NCBI GenBank assembly: GCA_002719775.1
Contig: PBEP01000020.1
Location: 1-40,389, forward strand
Direction of reading: 5' to 3'
DNA: 40,389 bases
Source: Chloroflexota bacterium
Lineage (GTDB): Bacteria > Chloroflexota > Dehalococcoidia > Lucifugimonadales > Australimonadaceae
Part shown: in pieces, positions 16,425 through 24,678 of the stretch
Numbering within the stretch: position 1 is the stretch's first letter
Layout of the letters: every line of letters starts with the position of its first letter
Position numbers and translations under genes: made by a program
The notes under the pieces: generated by a model
What the model saw: only the letters and a program-made list of their open reading frames with translations
Databases searched by the model: none
Told to the model about the DNA's origin: nothing

Positions 16425-17351
16425 TTAATCGAGATTCCATAGCGTTGTAAGGGCTTTCTGGTGATTCTCAAAATCATATACTGGGCAAACAAGAAGCATT
16501 TCAGCACCACTATCAGCAATTTCCTCTAGCTGTTCAATCACGATTCCTTCAGGCCCCCATATACTGACTTTGGATCCTAAATCTTGGTTTTTGTAATACT
16601 CTCCAAACCAGTTGCGAATTTCTCCCTCTGCCCTTTCCGGTTTATCATCAAATGCAATATATACTCTTTTACTTATGGGAAACGTAGCTGGATCACGATC
16701 GTGTTTTTCCAACATCATTCTTACTAACTGAACTTGTTCTTTGAATTCTGAGAATGAAGAAGAACCAGCACCCATCCATCCATCGCCATGAAGTACTGCG
16801 CGCGAAATTGCTGCTTCTGCCCTTGCGCCGAACCATATCGGTGGATGCGGTTTTTGAAGTGGCATAGGCGACATTGAAACCTTATCCAGACCCCATAATT
16901 TGCCTTGAAAGCTTGATTCATTGGAAGTCCACAAAGACTTCATTACATTTAAACCCTCGGTTAACCGCAAAAGCCTCTTATCCTTTTGAATACCGGTGAT
17001 GCCAGGCGAAACATCCTTGCTACCCGCACCCAGGCCCAGTATTAACCGACCTGCTGAAAGATGATCCAAAGACGCCACCTGTTTTGCAAGTTGGATGGGA
17101 TCATGGCGTGCCATAACTAATACTGAGACTCCCAGCTTTACATTTTGCGTTTTATTAGCAAGGCTACTGAGAAGAGTTAAAGGCTCAAGGGAAGGTGCGG
17201 TTCCTATTTGCTGTTCCTGAACCCAGAGACTATCGAAATTAAAACGATCTGCGTGTTCTGCTACCCTATGGATTAAATGAATATCGATTTTGCCGTCTAT
17301 AAATATTTGGGGTACTGGAAAACCCAATTTTGCTTTATCACCTAGTGACAT
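16425..17351 (-). CDS. LLM-class flavin-dependent oxidoreductase (308 aa)
   Basis: This is a luciferase-like (beta/alpha)8 barrel using reduced flavin (FMN or F420). Recognisable parts are FDSLWVQEQQ near residue 40, KLGVSVLVMARHDPIQLAKQ near 72, the LSAGRLILGLGAGSKD loop near 98, and KPHPPIWFGARAEAAISRAV near 165. GAGGG precedes the ATG. Family members include alkane and sulfonate monooxygenases and F420-dependent reductases. The gene precedes the Abhydrolase_10 and PhyH genes by 18 bp and probably works with them on a shared substrate. The presence of F420 biosynthesis cannot be judged from this window. Confidence 0.9.
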   Translation of the reverse strand: MSLGDKAKLGFPVPQIFIDGKIDIHLIHRVAEHADRFNFDSLWVQEQQIGTAPSLEPLTLLSSLANKTQNVKLGVSVLVMARHDPIQLAKQVASLDHLSAGRLILGLGAGSKDVSPGITGIQKDKRLLRLTEGLNVMKSLWTSNESSFQGKLWGLDKVSMSPMPLQKPHPPIWFGARAEAAISRAVLHGDGWMGAGSSSFSEFKEQVQLVRMMLEKHDRDPATFPISKRVYIAFDDKPERAEGEIRNWFGEYYKNQDLGSKVSIWGPEGIVIEQLEEIADSGAEMLLVCPVYDFENHQKALTTLWNLD

Positions 17352-17397
17352 AATTTCCCTCGTTCGAACTGATACTATTTTTCTGGATGGCTATTTT

Positions 17398-17898
17398 TTA
17401 TGTGAAATAGTCGTCATTCTTTTTGTGAGTCAATGCTTGACCTTTAAATCCAAGTTGACGCCAAGATTCATAAATTACTACAGCTACAGCATTGGACAAA
17501 TTAATACTTCTATTAAAAGGAATCATTGGAATTTTAAAATGATTTTTTTGTGGTATTTTTGAAAGTATTGAAACTGGAATACCACAACTCTCTGATCCAA
17601 ATAGAACCACATCTCCCTCAGTGAATGAAATTTCGTCATAAGAAATTTTTGCATCCGGAACCGTAACATAAATATTCGGAGGATTTGATGATGATAAGAA
17701 TTCCTCCCAGGACTCATACAGAAAAACATCTGCTAAGTCACGATAGTCTAAGGAAGCCCTTCTTAAGTTAGCGTCATTTAGATTAAACCCTAGTGGCTTA
17801 ATTAGGTTAAGTCTCGCCCCAGTATTTGCACATAATCTAATTATATTTCCAGTATTCTGGGGGATTTCTGGAGCAATTAAAGTAATGTTTATAGCCAT
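17398..17898 (-). CDS. trmL: tRNA (cytidine/uridine-34-2'-O)-methyltransferase TrmL-like (166 aa)
   Basis: This short SpoU-class SPOUT methyltransferase is of TrmL length. The N-terminus has EIPQNTGNIIRLCANTGA (motif 1 region), the middle has LFGSESCGIP (motif 2), and the C-terminus RSINLSNAVAVVIYESWRQLG (motif 3, forming the trefoil-knot cofactor site). TrmL methylates the wobble base of tRNA-Leu isoacceptors using S-adenosylmethionine. The ATG has AAGGTG upstream. It heads the minus-strand run that continues with the LLM, hydrolase and dioxygenase genes, but a housekeeping role unrelated to them is likely. Confidence 0.92.
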   Translation of the reverse strand: MAINITLIAPEIPQNTGNIIRLCANTGARLNLIKPLGFNLNDANLRRASLDYRDLADVFLYESWEEFLSSSNPPNIYVTVPDAKISYDEISFTEGDVVLFGSESCGIPVSILSKIPQKNHFKIPMIPFNRSINLSNAVAVVIYESWRQLGFKGQALTHKKNDDYFT

Positions 17899-17959
17899 CT
17901 ATGCACCTTAAATACATACAGGGGTTTTGGGAAGCACTTTCTATTATTTAGGTGTTACT

Positions 17960-17974
17960 ATGCATAAATCGTAA
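17960..17974 (+). CDS. Possible four-codon leader peptide before the MFS gene
   Basis: TAGGTG followed by ATG CAT AAA TCG TAA encodes Met-His-Lys-Ser. Its stop codon overlaps the MFS transporter start (TAATG). The transporter's own ATG has no other clear ribosome binding site, so translation may reach it by re-initiation from this mini-frame. The frame is too short to prove by sequence alone. Confidence 0.3.
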   Translation: MHKS

Positions 17975-19263
17975 TGTTGTTAAGCAAATTCCCTAATTTT
18001 TATTATGGCTGGGTAGTAGTTGCTGTAGCAATTATCGCCGGTGCGTTCACTGCGGGCATTTCTGTCTGGTGCGCTGGTACTTTCCTGATACCTATGACTG
18101 AAGCATTCAGTTGGACACGTACAGAATATAGCCTTGGTCTTGCAATCAGAGCATTATCGACTGCATTTGTTGCACCCTGGATTGGCCCATGGTTCGATAA
18201 ACCCAATGGGCCACGTACCCTCATGACGATATCAGTTTCTGCTATGGGCCTTTCTATGGTTGGGATGGGGTTTATCGGTGACCTTTTCAGTTTTGGAATT
18301 CTTAGCCCTTTGGCTCAATATTACTTGCTATATGGTGTGATTGGCGGTGCGGCTCAAATGGGGGCTGGTATGGGCCTTACTCAGACAGTTTTACCAAAGT
18401 GGTTTATTAAGAAAAGGGGTAGAGTTCTAGGAATTGCAGCTACAGGAAGCGCTCTGGCTCCTCTGATATTCCCCCCAATGGTTCAATTCTTCTCTGATGA
18501 ATTTGGCTTTCGCCATACATGGGTGATTTTAGGAATTTCTTTAATGGTAATTCTGGTACCACTTTCGAGACTGGTAAAAACTCAGCCTGAAGATATTGGT
18601 TTGCTACCAGATAACGATGACCCTACAACAGAGGAGGAAACTTCAAACTCCAAGGATAATATTGATGATGGAGTTTATACTCGATCTATGGCTGTGAGGA
18701 CGAAGGCATTTTGGCTATTGGCGGCTTCATTTGCTTTTATAAGTTTGGGAATGGCTGGATACCAAGTAAATTGGCAACCTTACTTTATCGATGTGGGGTT
18801 TTCTGCTAGCACTGCAGCATATGCCGTTTCGTTTTATGCCATTTTCTCGATTGCTTCTAGGCTGATTTGGGGTTTTCTTGGTGATCAATTTCATCCCAGA
18901 AAATTATTAGTCATTGGGCTTTTATTAATTTGCTCATGCGTTATTTTCTTGCAGACTGTCGATTCGATGACCGAATTAATAATCTTCGGTATTTTTCAGG
19001 GGTTGAGCATAGGCTCTTTTATAATTTTAGAGCCTTTATTGGTTGCTAGATATTTTGGTAGACAAAACCTTGGTGCAATTTTTGGATTAATGCGACCTGC
19101 CATGACACTGCTGGGGGCTTCAAGTCCTTTAGTAATAGCAGCTTTGTATGATTTCCAAGGTACGTACGTATTAGCCTTTGCGGTAGTGGCAATGTCTTGG
19201 TTCTTAGCGGCAATCTTAGTGGGTATTGCTAAAGAACCTAAGCATAAACCCGAGGCACTTTAG
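17974..19263 (+). CDS. Major facilitator superfamily transporter (429 aa)
   Basis: It has twelve predicted helices in two halves, with a polar central loop (about 205-230, Asp/Glu/Asn-rich). The N-terminus FYYGWVVVAVAIIAGAF and SWTRTEYSLGLA region resemble oxalate/formate-antiporter and monocarboxylate-type MFS carriers, common in organic-acid uptake. GPWFDKPNGPRTLM is the loop 2-3 signature region. The gene lies 98 bp upstream of a RhmD-like sugar-acid dehydratase on the same strand, so an acid-sugar or monocarboxylate substrate is a reasonable inference. Confidence 0.9.
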   Translation: MLLSKFPNFYYGWVVVAVAIIAGAFTAGISVWCAGTFLIPMTEAFSWTRTEYSLGLAIRALSTAFVAPWIGPWFDKPNGPRTLMTISVSAMGLSMVGMGFIGDLFSFGILSPLAQYYLLYGVIGGAAQMGAGMGLTQTVLPKWFIKKRGRVLGIAATGSALAPLIFPPMVQFFSDEFGFRHTWVILGISLMVILVPLSRLVKTQPEDIGLLPDNDDPTTEEETSNSKDNIDDGVYTRSMAVRTKAFWLLAASFAFISLGMAGYQVNWQPYFIDVGFSASTAAYAVSFYAIFSIASRLIWGFLGDQFHPRKLLVIGLLLICSCVIFLQTVDSMTELIIFGIFQGLSIGSFIILEPLLVARYFGRQNLGAIFGLMRPAMTLLGASSPLVIAALYDFQGTYVLAFAVVAMSWFLAAILVGIAKEPKHKPEAL

Positions 19264-19361
19264 GCCTTGATTCCATAAAGTGTCCTCAGGGCAGGTGTGG
19301 TTTCTATGGAAAATCACATTAATGGACATCTTGTTATAATCCCTATAAGGGGCATTTAGTT

Positions 19362-20555
19362 ATGAAAATTAAAAAAGTAGAAGTTGTAGATTTTGGTTTA
19401 ACCGAATTCAAGGCAGAGCAAAGGAAGGTATGGGATAAAAACGGCCGTCGCCCACCCTGGTCAGCTTCCGGGCCTGTTGCAAACCCTATGACGCCATACC
19501 CCCGCTACTCTGCCTATAGACCTTCATGGATGCCTCCAGCCAATAGTACAGCTAATCCATCTGCAGGTGTCTTGGTGACTGCCGATGATGGCTCTCAAGG
19601 GTTTTCAGTTTTCTACTGGGCTGATTTTTTGGGTTCGATAATTAGTGATTACCTAGGCCCAAGGATTCAGGGTGAACCAGCTATGGCTACTGAAAAAATT
19701 TACGATATGATGGTTCGCTTATGTGCACCATTTGGTGCCTCAGGATTAGCATCCTATGCAGTAAGCGCGATAGATCTTGCGCTTTGGGATCTCAAGGGAA
19801 AAGTATTGGATAAACCAGTCTACGAATTGATTGGTGGCCCGCAAAAAGATTTCATAAAATGCTATCCCACGGGCGGGGATGTGGATTGGCATATGGAATT
19901 AGGTTTCCCTGCTACTAAGCTCCCATGTCCTTATGGTCCTCATGATGGCTTGGATGGACTCCACAAGAATGTTGAATTGATTGCTGCAACACGTGAAATT
20001 GTTGGCCAAGATATTGAAATTATGCTCGATTGCTGGATGGCTTTTGATGTTGAATACACTGTGAAGCTGGCTGAGAGGCTTAGGCCGTATCAATTAAGCT
20101 GGATAGAAGAAACTCTTAGACCAGAGGAATTTTCTGCACACCAAGAACTACGTCGCCGCCTTCCTTGGCAAATTCTGGCAACCGGCGAGCATTGGTATAC
20201 CACCAAACCCTTTTTCGAAGCAGCCAGATCACATGTAGCTGACATTCTTCAACCAGACATTGGATGGGTAGGAGGGTTAACCCCCCTTATAAAAATATGT
20301 GCAATAGCTGAAGCAGCTGGATTAAGCGTGGTTCCTCACGGGGGAGCTATTACGCCATATGGGCAACATGCAATTTTCTCCATGCCAGCCGTTCGATGGG
20401 GTGAATACTATATTGGATCTCCTCCGGGTGTAAGCTTGGCTGACGCGGTTCTCATGCCTGGTGTCCCCTATGCTGTTGACGGGAAACTTATACCTAGTGA
20501 TGCACCAGGATTTGGGGTTGCTTTAAAACCTGAAAACTTTACCATTATTAGATAG
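19362..20555 (+). CDS. Enolase-superfamily dehydratase, L-rhamnonate dehydratase-like (397 aa)
   Basis: The sequence follows E. coli RhmD closely through the barrel: KLPCPYGPHDG, IMLDCWMAFDVEYTVKLAERL, LSWIEE, ATGEHW, ILQPDIGWVGGLTPL and VVPHG. Metal ligands are Asp223, Glu249 and Glu276, and the general base is His326. As in RhmD, there is no K-x-K motif on the second strand. The N-terminal capping domain is less similar and has a Pro-rich stretch (about 30-60), so the substrate may be a different 6-deoxy or acid sugar. A TATAAT at 19335-19340 and AAGGGG before the ATG suggest its own promoter, though no good -35 box is visible. Confidence 0.88.
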   Translation: MKIKKVEVVDFGLTEFKAEQRKVWDKNGRRPPWSASGPVANPMTPYPRYSAYRPSWMPPANSTANPSAGVLVTADDGSQGFSVFYWADFLGSIISDYLGPRIQGEPAMATEKIYDMMVRLCAPFGASGLASYAVSAIDLALWDLKGKVLDKPVYELIGGPQKDFIKCYPTGGDVDWHMELGFPATKLPCPYGPHDGLDGLHKNVELIAATREIVGQDIEIMLDCWMAFDVEYTVKLAERLRPYQLSWIEETLRPEEFSAHQELRRRLPWQILATGEHWYTTKPFFEAARSHVADILQPDIGWVGGLTPLIKICAIAEAAGLSVVPHGGAITPYGQHAIFSMPAVRWGEYYIGSPPGVSLADAVLMPGVPYAVDGKLIPSDAPGFGVALKPENFTIIR

Positions 20556-20564
20556 CAAAAGCTT

Positions 20565-21176
20565 TTAGTTTCCTCTTAGGTCATAAAGCAATGCTTCACC
20601 ATTCGCGCCAGTGTCTATTTTTAAGAAATCTAAATCTTGGTTACTTTTCTTTGCATAGCTCACCGAATCATCAAGATATCTTAAAAGTCCGGACCGAATT
20701 TCACTATGATTTTGAATAAGAGTGTAATTGTGTGTTCTATAGTGAAAATTCATGATCGCTTTTCCTGAGGGTGCACTCTCAGAACGCCAAATACTGAGCG
20801 ATGTTAATTTACCAGAATCAGCTGGCTCACACCAAAAAATTTCACTGATATTCGTTTCCTTTCCTAATTCATGGTGATTGGTAGTTCTCAGGTTTGGGAT
20901 CGCAATAGTAAGACCATTCTCCCAGCTTGTTCTTTCTGGACCAGGTGGCCTCCAACCCCTTATTAATATTTCAGTATTTTCAGTTACGTAAGTAATTTTT
21001 GATAATGACGCTTTGGCATTAGGTTTTATCCTGAATACAAAACACAAGTCCGGCTGTTTCGAGTAGATAACAATTTCATCATTTTCTGATGTGATATTCC
21101 AAACAGATGAAACGCAATTTGGCTGAGTGCCGACAGCAAACATGGCCTCTTTATCTTCAAGGTTTATGCTTTGCAT
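20565..21176 (-). CDS. Hypothetical soluble protein (203 aa), third gene of the cupredoxin module
   Basis: I do not recognise this protein. It has no signal peptide or membrane segment. It looks mainly beta-stranded, with many Ser, Thr and Asn residues and Trp-containing turns (IRGWRPPGPERTSWENG, ISEIFWCEPADSG). Cys residues are few and give no metal motif. It starts nine bases after the stop of the polytopic membrane protein gene and is on the same strand, so it is probably co-expressed with it. It is convergent with the RhmD-like gene, nine bases apart. Confidence 0.7.
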   Translation of the reverse strand: MQSINLEDKEAMFAVGTQPNCVSSVWNITSENDEIVIYSKQPDLCFVFRIKPNAKASLSKITYVTENTEILIRGWRPPGPERTSWENGLTIAIPNLRTTNHHELGKETNISEIFWCEPADSGKLTSLSIWRSESAPSGKAIMNFHYRTHNYTLIQNHSEIRSGLLRYLDDSVSYAKKSNQDLDFLKIDTGANGEALLYDLRGN

Positions 21177-21185
21177 TAATCACCG

Positions 21186-22625
21186 CTAGTGTGCAATTAA
21201 GGGTTGAGCCAATATCCACAAACTAAGAATAGTGTAGCCTACCATTAATAAGAGCACCGGATATTGGCTCCGAAGGGCCATTTCTCTTCTCTCAATGTAC
21301 CTGATAGCTATTATATGTGCGGTAACAACAGCCATGACATGGCCAATGATTATTGAAATCAGGCCGACAAGCCAAGCTAATTTTGCATTCACTAAGGCTA
21401 TATTGATTTTATAATCGATTGTGCCGAAAAGATCCCATTCGAAGCCGAAAGGATCCGATATAAGTGGAATGATAAGCTGACCCTGTATCAATAGGTATGA
21501 AAAATAATGAGCTATGTGATAGGCGGCTGCAATTGGGATCAGCGAAACGGCATACAATTTTAATAACTTAAACGTACTTTGGCGGGTTCTGCTTATACCC
21601 CTAGATACTAAACAAGTAATCCAGAAGAGTAACAAAAATATCAGTGGTGCAAAAACAATTCCTACACTTCCAGCCGCTAAGAAAATATTTGAATTAAATA
21701 TTGACAGCCAATCTTGTAGTGAATTTACTACACTTACCCATAATCCAGTTTCTTTGAAACCGTCGAAAGTAACAGTGGATAATATGAAGATCAAAAGGAA
21801 TGATTGACCCTTGGGCTGACTTTCTTGTTCTATTAATCCCAGTCCCCAAGGCCTTAAACTCAAAGTTTCTTTATTTCTTGATTTAAGAGGTGAAAGGCGC
21901 GAAAAAAATGTAAATATTATGCTGAAAAACTCAGCGTTTTTTATCCATGATTCTTTGCCATACAAAACCATCCCCGCGAATGTAATTAAGCTGTAAATAA
22001 ACCACAAAACCGCTAATTTGGATGGTTCAATACCATCTGGGTCTACCAATTCCGTCCAACTGAAAACCCCAAAAAACAACACTGCAGGCCAGCTGCCTAA
22101 CCTATCTGGATAAGTACTTTTATGTTTTAGCCGCCTTAAATTAAATGTGCCAAATAGCTTATCTACAAGTTCGTAAATAGTTTTCCATGGATTTAAGATC
22201 CGCCAAATATCTCCGAGCAAAATTGATATAAAAGGTATACCAACCCAGAAAATTATCCATGTCAAAGTAGGTGCAATGTTTTTGTTTGGATCATCCGAAC
22301 CATAAAAACCCGCTACAACCATCAGTATTAATGCTAAAACGCCAACAGCTTTCAGAATTCCCATGATAAATTGATTAAATAACAACCGTGTATACCTAAA
22401 CCTAAGCAAATTAATTGTTGGGAAGCTGTAGGTTTTTAATTCACCTCTAGCAAAAATCCCAAGAATTAGGAATGATATGAATACGGCTAAAGCTGCTCCG
22501 AATAAATATAAAGGGAGCGGCACTGGTAGGTCATAACGTTCGCCAAAGCCATGTGCATTGACTAATTTCTGAGGGAATAAGAGGAACCATGATCCAATTA
22601 AGCTGATACTGATGAGTACTTTCAA
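21186..22625 (-). CDS. Polytopic membrane protein with HGFGERYDLPVPL motif (479 aa)
   Basis: The N-terminus is a probable signal sequence ending VNA, giving a mature protein starting His25-Gly-Phe-Gly-Glu-Arg-Tyr-Asp. About eleven membrane helices follow. Two late helices carry histidine pairs: His370/His373 (AYHIAHYF) and His429/His437 (GHVMAVVTAH). Intramembrane His pairs are typical of haem b or copper sites. The TTG start overlaps the stop of the cupredoxin-like lipoprotein gene by 4 nt, so the two are coupled. I have no named family; a role in metal (copper?) handling or membrane electron transfer is inferred from the partner gene and the histidines. Confidence 0.75.
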   Translation of the reverse strand: MKVLISISLIGSWFLLFPQKLVNAHGFGERYDLPVPLPLYLFGAALAVFISFLILGIFARGELKTYSFPTINLLRFRYTRLLFNQFIMGILKAVGVLALILMVVAGFYGSDDPNKNIAPTLTWIIFWVGIPFISILLGDIWRILNPWKTIYELVDKLFGTFNLRRLKHKSTYPDRLGSWPAVLFFGVFSWTELVDPDGIEPSKLAVLWFIYSLITFAGMVLYGKESWIKNAEFFSIIFTFFSRLSPLKSRNKETLSLRPWGLGLIEQESQPKGQSFLLIFILSTVTFDGFKETGLWVSVVNSLQDWLSIFNSNIFLAAGSVGIVFAPLIFLLLFWITCLVSRGISRTRQSTFKLLKLYAVSLIPIAAAYHIAHYFSYLLIQGQLIIPLISDPFGFEWDLFGTIDYKINIALVNAKLAWLVGLISIIIGHVMAVVTAHIIAIRYIERREMALRSQYPVLLLMVGYTILSLWILAQPLIAH

Positions 22626-23011
22626 TTGGGATTAACTCTTAGTCGACCTACTATTTTCTCTTCTGTCTCATCGTTTGATTCATGATCATGATCATGGTCA
22701 TGATCATGATCATCCACTTTTTCAAAATGCAAAGCTAAATTAAATATACCTGTAGCGTTTAACTGAACCTTTTTAAAGTTTGTGGAATTGGCATCAAATG
22801 GGATTTCAATATCGTAACCGTGCAAATGTATGGAGCCATTTACATTACCCGTTACTTCAAATGTTATTGAGTCCCCTTGCTTAGTTTCAAGTTCAGATTT
22901 CCCAATTACTGCATCATCTTTAATTGTTAATTCCCAAATATGCTCAACTGGAGCTGACGAAGAGCAGCCCATAAGGAAAATAAGTAAAATTAACAGGAGT
23001 CGATTGACCAT
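22622..23011 (-). CDS. Cupredoxin-like lipoprotein with His-Asp repeat tail (129 aa)
   Basis: A lipoprotein signal ends in MGC (Cys16). The mature domain has the beta-sandwich pattern of cupredoxin-like proteins: KQGDSITFEVTG, then IHLHGYDIEI, then ATGIFNLALHFE. The HLHGYD segment carries metal-ligand-type His residues, but no Cys is present after the lipidated one, so it is not a classical type 1 copper site. The C-terminus has five alternating His-Asp pairs (DDHDHDHDHDHE), a metal-chelating tail. TGAGGT precedes the ATG. It overlaps the membrane-protein gene by 4 nt. Copper or another transition metal is the likely ligand. Confidence 0.8.
   Translation of the reverse strand: MVNRLLLILLIFLMGCSSSAPVEHIWELTIKDDAVIGKSELETKQGDSITFEVTGNVNGSIHLHGYDIEIPFDANSTNFKKVQLNATGIFNLALHFEKVDDHDHDHDHDHESNDETEEKIVGRLRVNPN
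22681..22713. repeat. CATGAT hexamer repeat encoding the His-Asp tail
   Basis: Five units of CATGAT, one changed to CATGGT, plus a final CAT. Each pair of codons gives Asp-His on the minus strand, so the frame is kept by any change in copy number. CATGATCATG is also its own reverse complement. The tract can plausibly expand or contract by slippage, altering the number of metal-binding His residues. Confidence 0.9.
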
Positions 23012-23051
23012 GTTACCTCAACTATAGAATACATGTTTCCACGAAGTACTT

Positions 23052-24647
23052 TCAATCAAAAACGGTACTTGAATAGCTTTCAACATCAATATTTACTTCG
23101 ATAACACTAGGGCCATTTATTGATAATGCCCATGTCAGTAATTCGGCAAAAGATTCAGGGCCATCCGCAGAATGACAGGGGACTCCAAAGTAATTAGAGG
23201 GACTTGTAAAAGGAGCACCTAAGTAAGAGTCACCAATTCCGAGGTCAGCTTTTTCTTGTTTTACTTTCATTAATCCCAACCAGCCGTCATTTAGAACAAT
23301 GATGGGGACTTTCAGATTCAACCTACGAGCAGTAGCCAGCTCCCCAACGGTCATTTGAAAACAGCCATCGCCTACTACTCCGACAACTGTGTGATCGGGG
23401 TAGAGCAATTTCGCTGCGTAAGCAGAGGGCATTCCGTATCCCATAGATGACCACCCATTCGTCGCTACAATTGAATTTGGTTTATCAGTCCTCCATTGAC
23501 TTGCGATTTGATGCGTATGTGCACCAACGTCATACGTTAGGATGGAATCATCGGGCAAAGCTTTTCTAAGAACATCCAAAACCTTATCGGCGGTAAAGTT
23601 TTGAGATAACGGACGTAAATTTTCCTGAAATCGTTTTTGATGATCTACCCATTGCTCTGATGACCATTCGTTAGTAATAGGAGCTATATTTAGCAAATCA
23701 GAAATCAGGGAATCCAAATCACCAAATGTATCTAAGACAAACTCAACTTCTGACTGAGAATCTGCCGCACTCCAGCTTAAATGTGCTACTGGAATTCCTT
23801 CCAGCCATTCTTCGTAGTTAATTTCTACAGGGTCATACCCAATTGCTATTATCAAATCTGATGACTGAATTATCTCTTTCACATCAGTCCTTCGAGCTCT
23901 TCCAATAACACCTAGGGAACCTACATAACTTTCAGGCAAAAAGCCTTTCGCATGAAGAGTGCTGACGTACGGTAGCCCTTGCTTTTGAAGAAATTCAAAA
24001 AGCCTTTGAGGGTTGCGAGTTCTTGTAAAGCCTTGGCCAGTTACCACTAAAGGGCGTTTTGAAGCAGATAATAACTCGGACATTTCATCTATGAATGCTG
24101 GAGAGGTTTCCGGTTTTGTATTTAAGTGAATTTTGCGTGACATTACCTCAGCAGGTGCAAGCCCGACGTCTTCAGGAAGTTCCAGAAGTACTGGCCCAGG
24201 CGGTTCCTTTTTAGCTAATTCCAAAGCTGCTCTAACATTACTTTCAAAATTAGACCTGCTTAATCGAATTTGCCCTTTAGTAAAACTACTGAACAGAGAC
24301 AAGTGGTCTATGCGCATTTGAGTTCTTCTCTCAAGCATAGACTCTTTGTACGTGCAAACAATTGCTATCAAGGGTGATTCATCAAGCCATGCACCTCCTA
24401 CACCTGTAGATAGGTTTGTTGCACCCGGGCCTAAAGTAGAGACACAAACACCTGGAATTCCGCTCAACCTTCCAGAAGTTTCGGCCATGAATGCTGCACT
24501 TGTTTCACTAGCGGTTAAAACAAAATTAGTAGAATCGCTATTTCTCAGCGCTTCGATCAGAGGTAATACAGGACCACTCGGAACACCAAAAACATTTCCA
24601 ATACCTGAATTTTTCAGGATTTTGACTAACAATTCAACGTTATTCAT
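23052..24647 (-). CDS. Thiamine diphosphate-dependent enzyme, acetolactate synthase-like (531 aa)
   Basis: It has the three-domain layout of the POX/AHAS family. The N-terminal Pyr domain has the activating Glu48 in TASETSAAFMAE. A central domain runs about 185-320. The C-terminal PP domain has the cofactor motif GDGCFQMTVGEL ending LNVPI-like (LKVPIIVLND). It is shorter than catabolic AHAS. The similarity is to family members that decarboxylate 2-oxo acids (benzoylformate, sulfopyruvate or sugar-derived 2-oxo acids), which I cannot separate. Next to a DgoD-like dehydratase, which makes 2-keto-3-deoxy acids, a 2-oxo-acid decarboxylase or lyase step is sensible. No clear ribosome binding site precedes the ATG. 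Confidence 0.88.
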   Translation of the reverse strand: MNNVELLVKILKNSGIGNVFGVPSGPVLPLIEALRNSDSTNFVLTASETSAAFMAETSGRLSGIPGVCVSTLGPGATNLSTGVGGAWLDESPLIAIVCTYKESMLERRTQMRIDHLSLFSSFTKGQIRLSRSNFESNVRAALELAKKEPPGPVLLELPEDVGLAPAEVMSRKIHLNTKPETSPAFIDEMSELLSASKRPLVVTGQGFTRTRNPQRLFEFLQKQGLPYVSTLHAKGFLPESYVGSLGVIGRARRTDVKEIIQSSDLIIAIGYDPVEINYEEWLEGIPVAHLSWSAADSQSEVEFVLDTFGDLDSLISDLLNIAPITNEWSSEQWVDHQKRFQENLRPLSQNFTADKVLDVLRKALPDDSILTYDVGAHTHQIASQWRTDKPNSIVATNGWSSMGYGMPSAYAAKLLYPDHTVVGVVGDGCFQMTVGELATARRLNLKVPIIVLNDGWLGLMKVKQEKADLGIGDSYLGAPFTSPSNYFGVPCHSADGPESFAELLTWALSINGPSVIEVNIDVESYSSTVFD

Positions 24648-24678
24648 TATTTAAGCATCTACCGAATATATTAATTTA

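Noticed and set aside
19271-19321. TTCCATA/TATGGAA stem before the RhmD-like gene as a riboswitch
   Set aside because: A 7-bp stem closing a 37-nt loop with no conserved core recognised; chance pairing is likely in AT-rich sequence.
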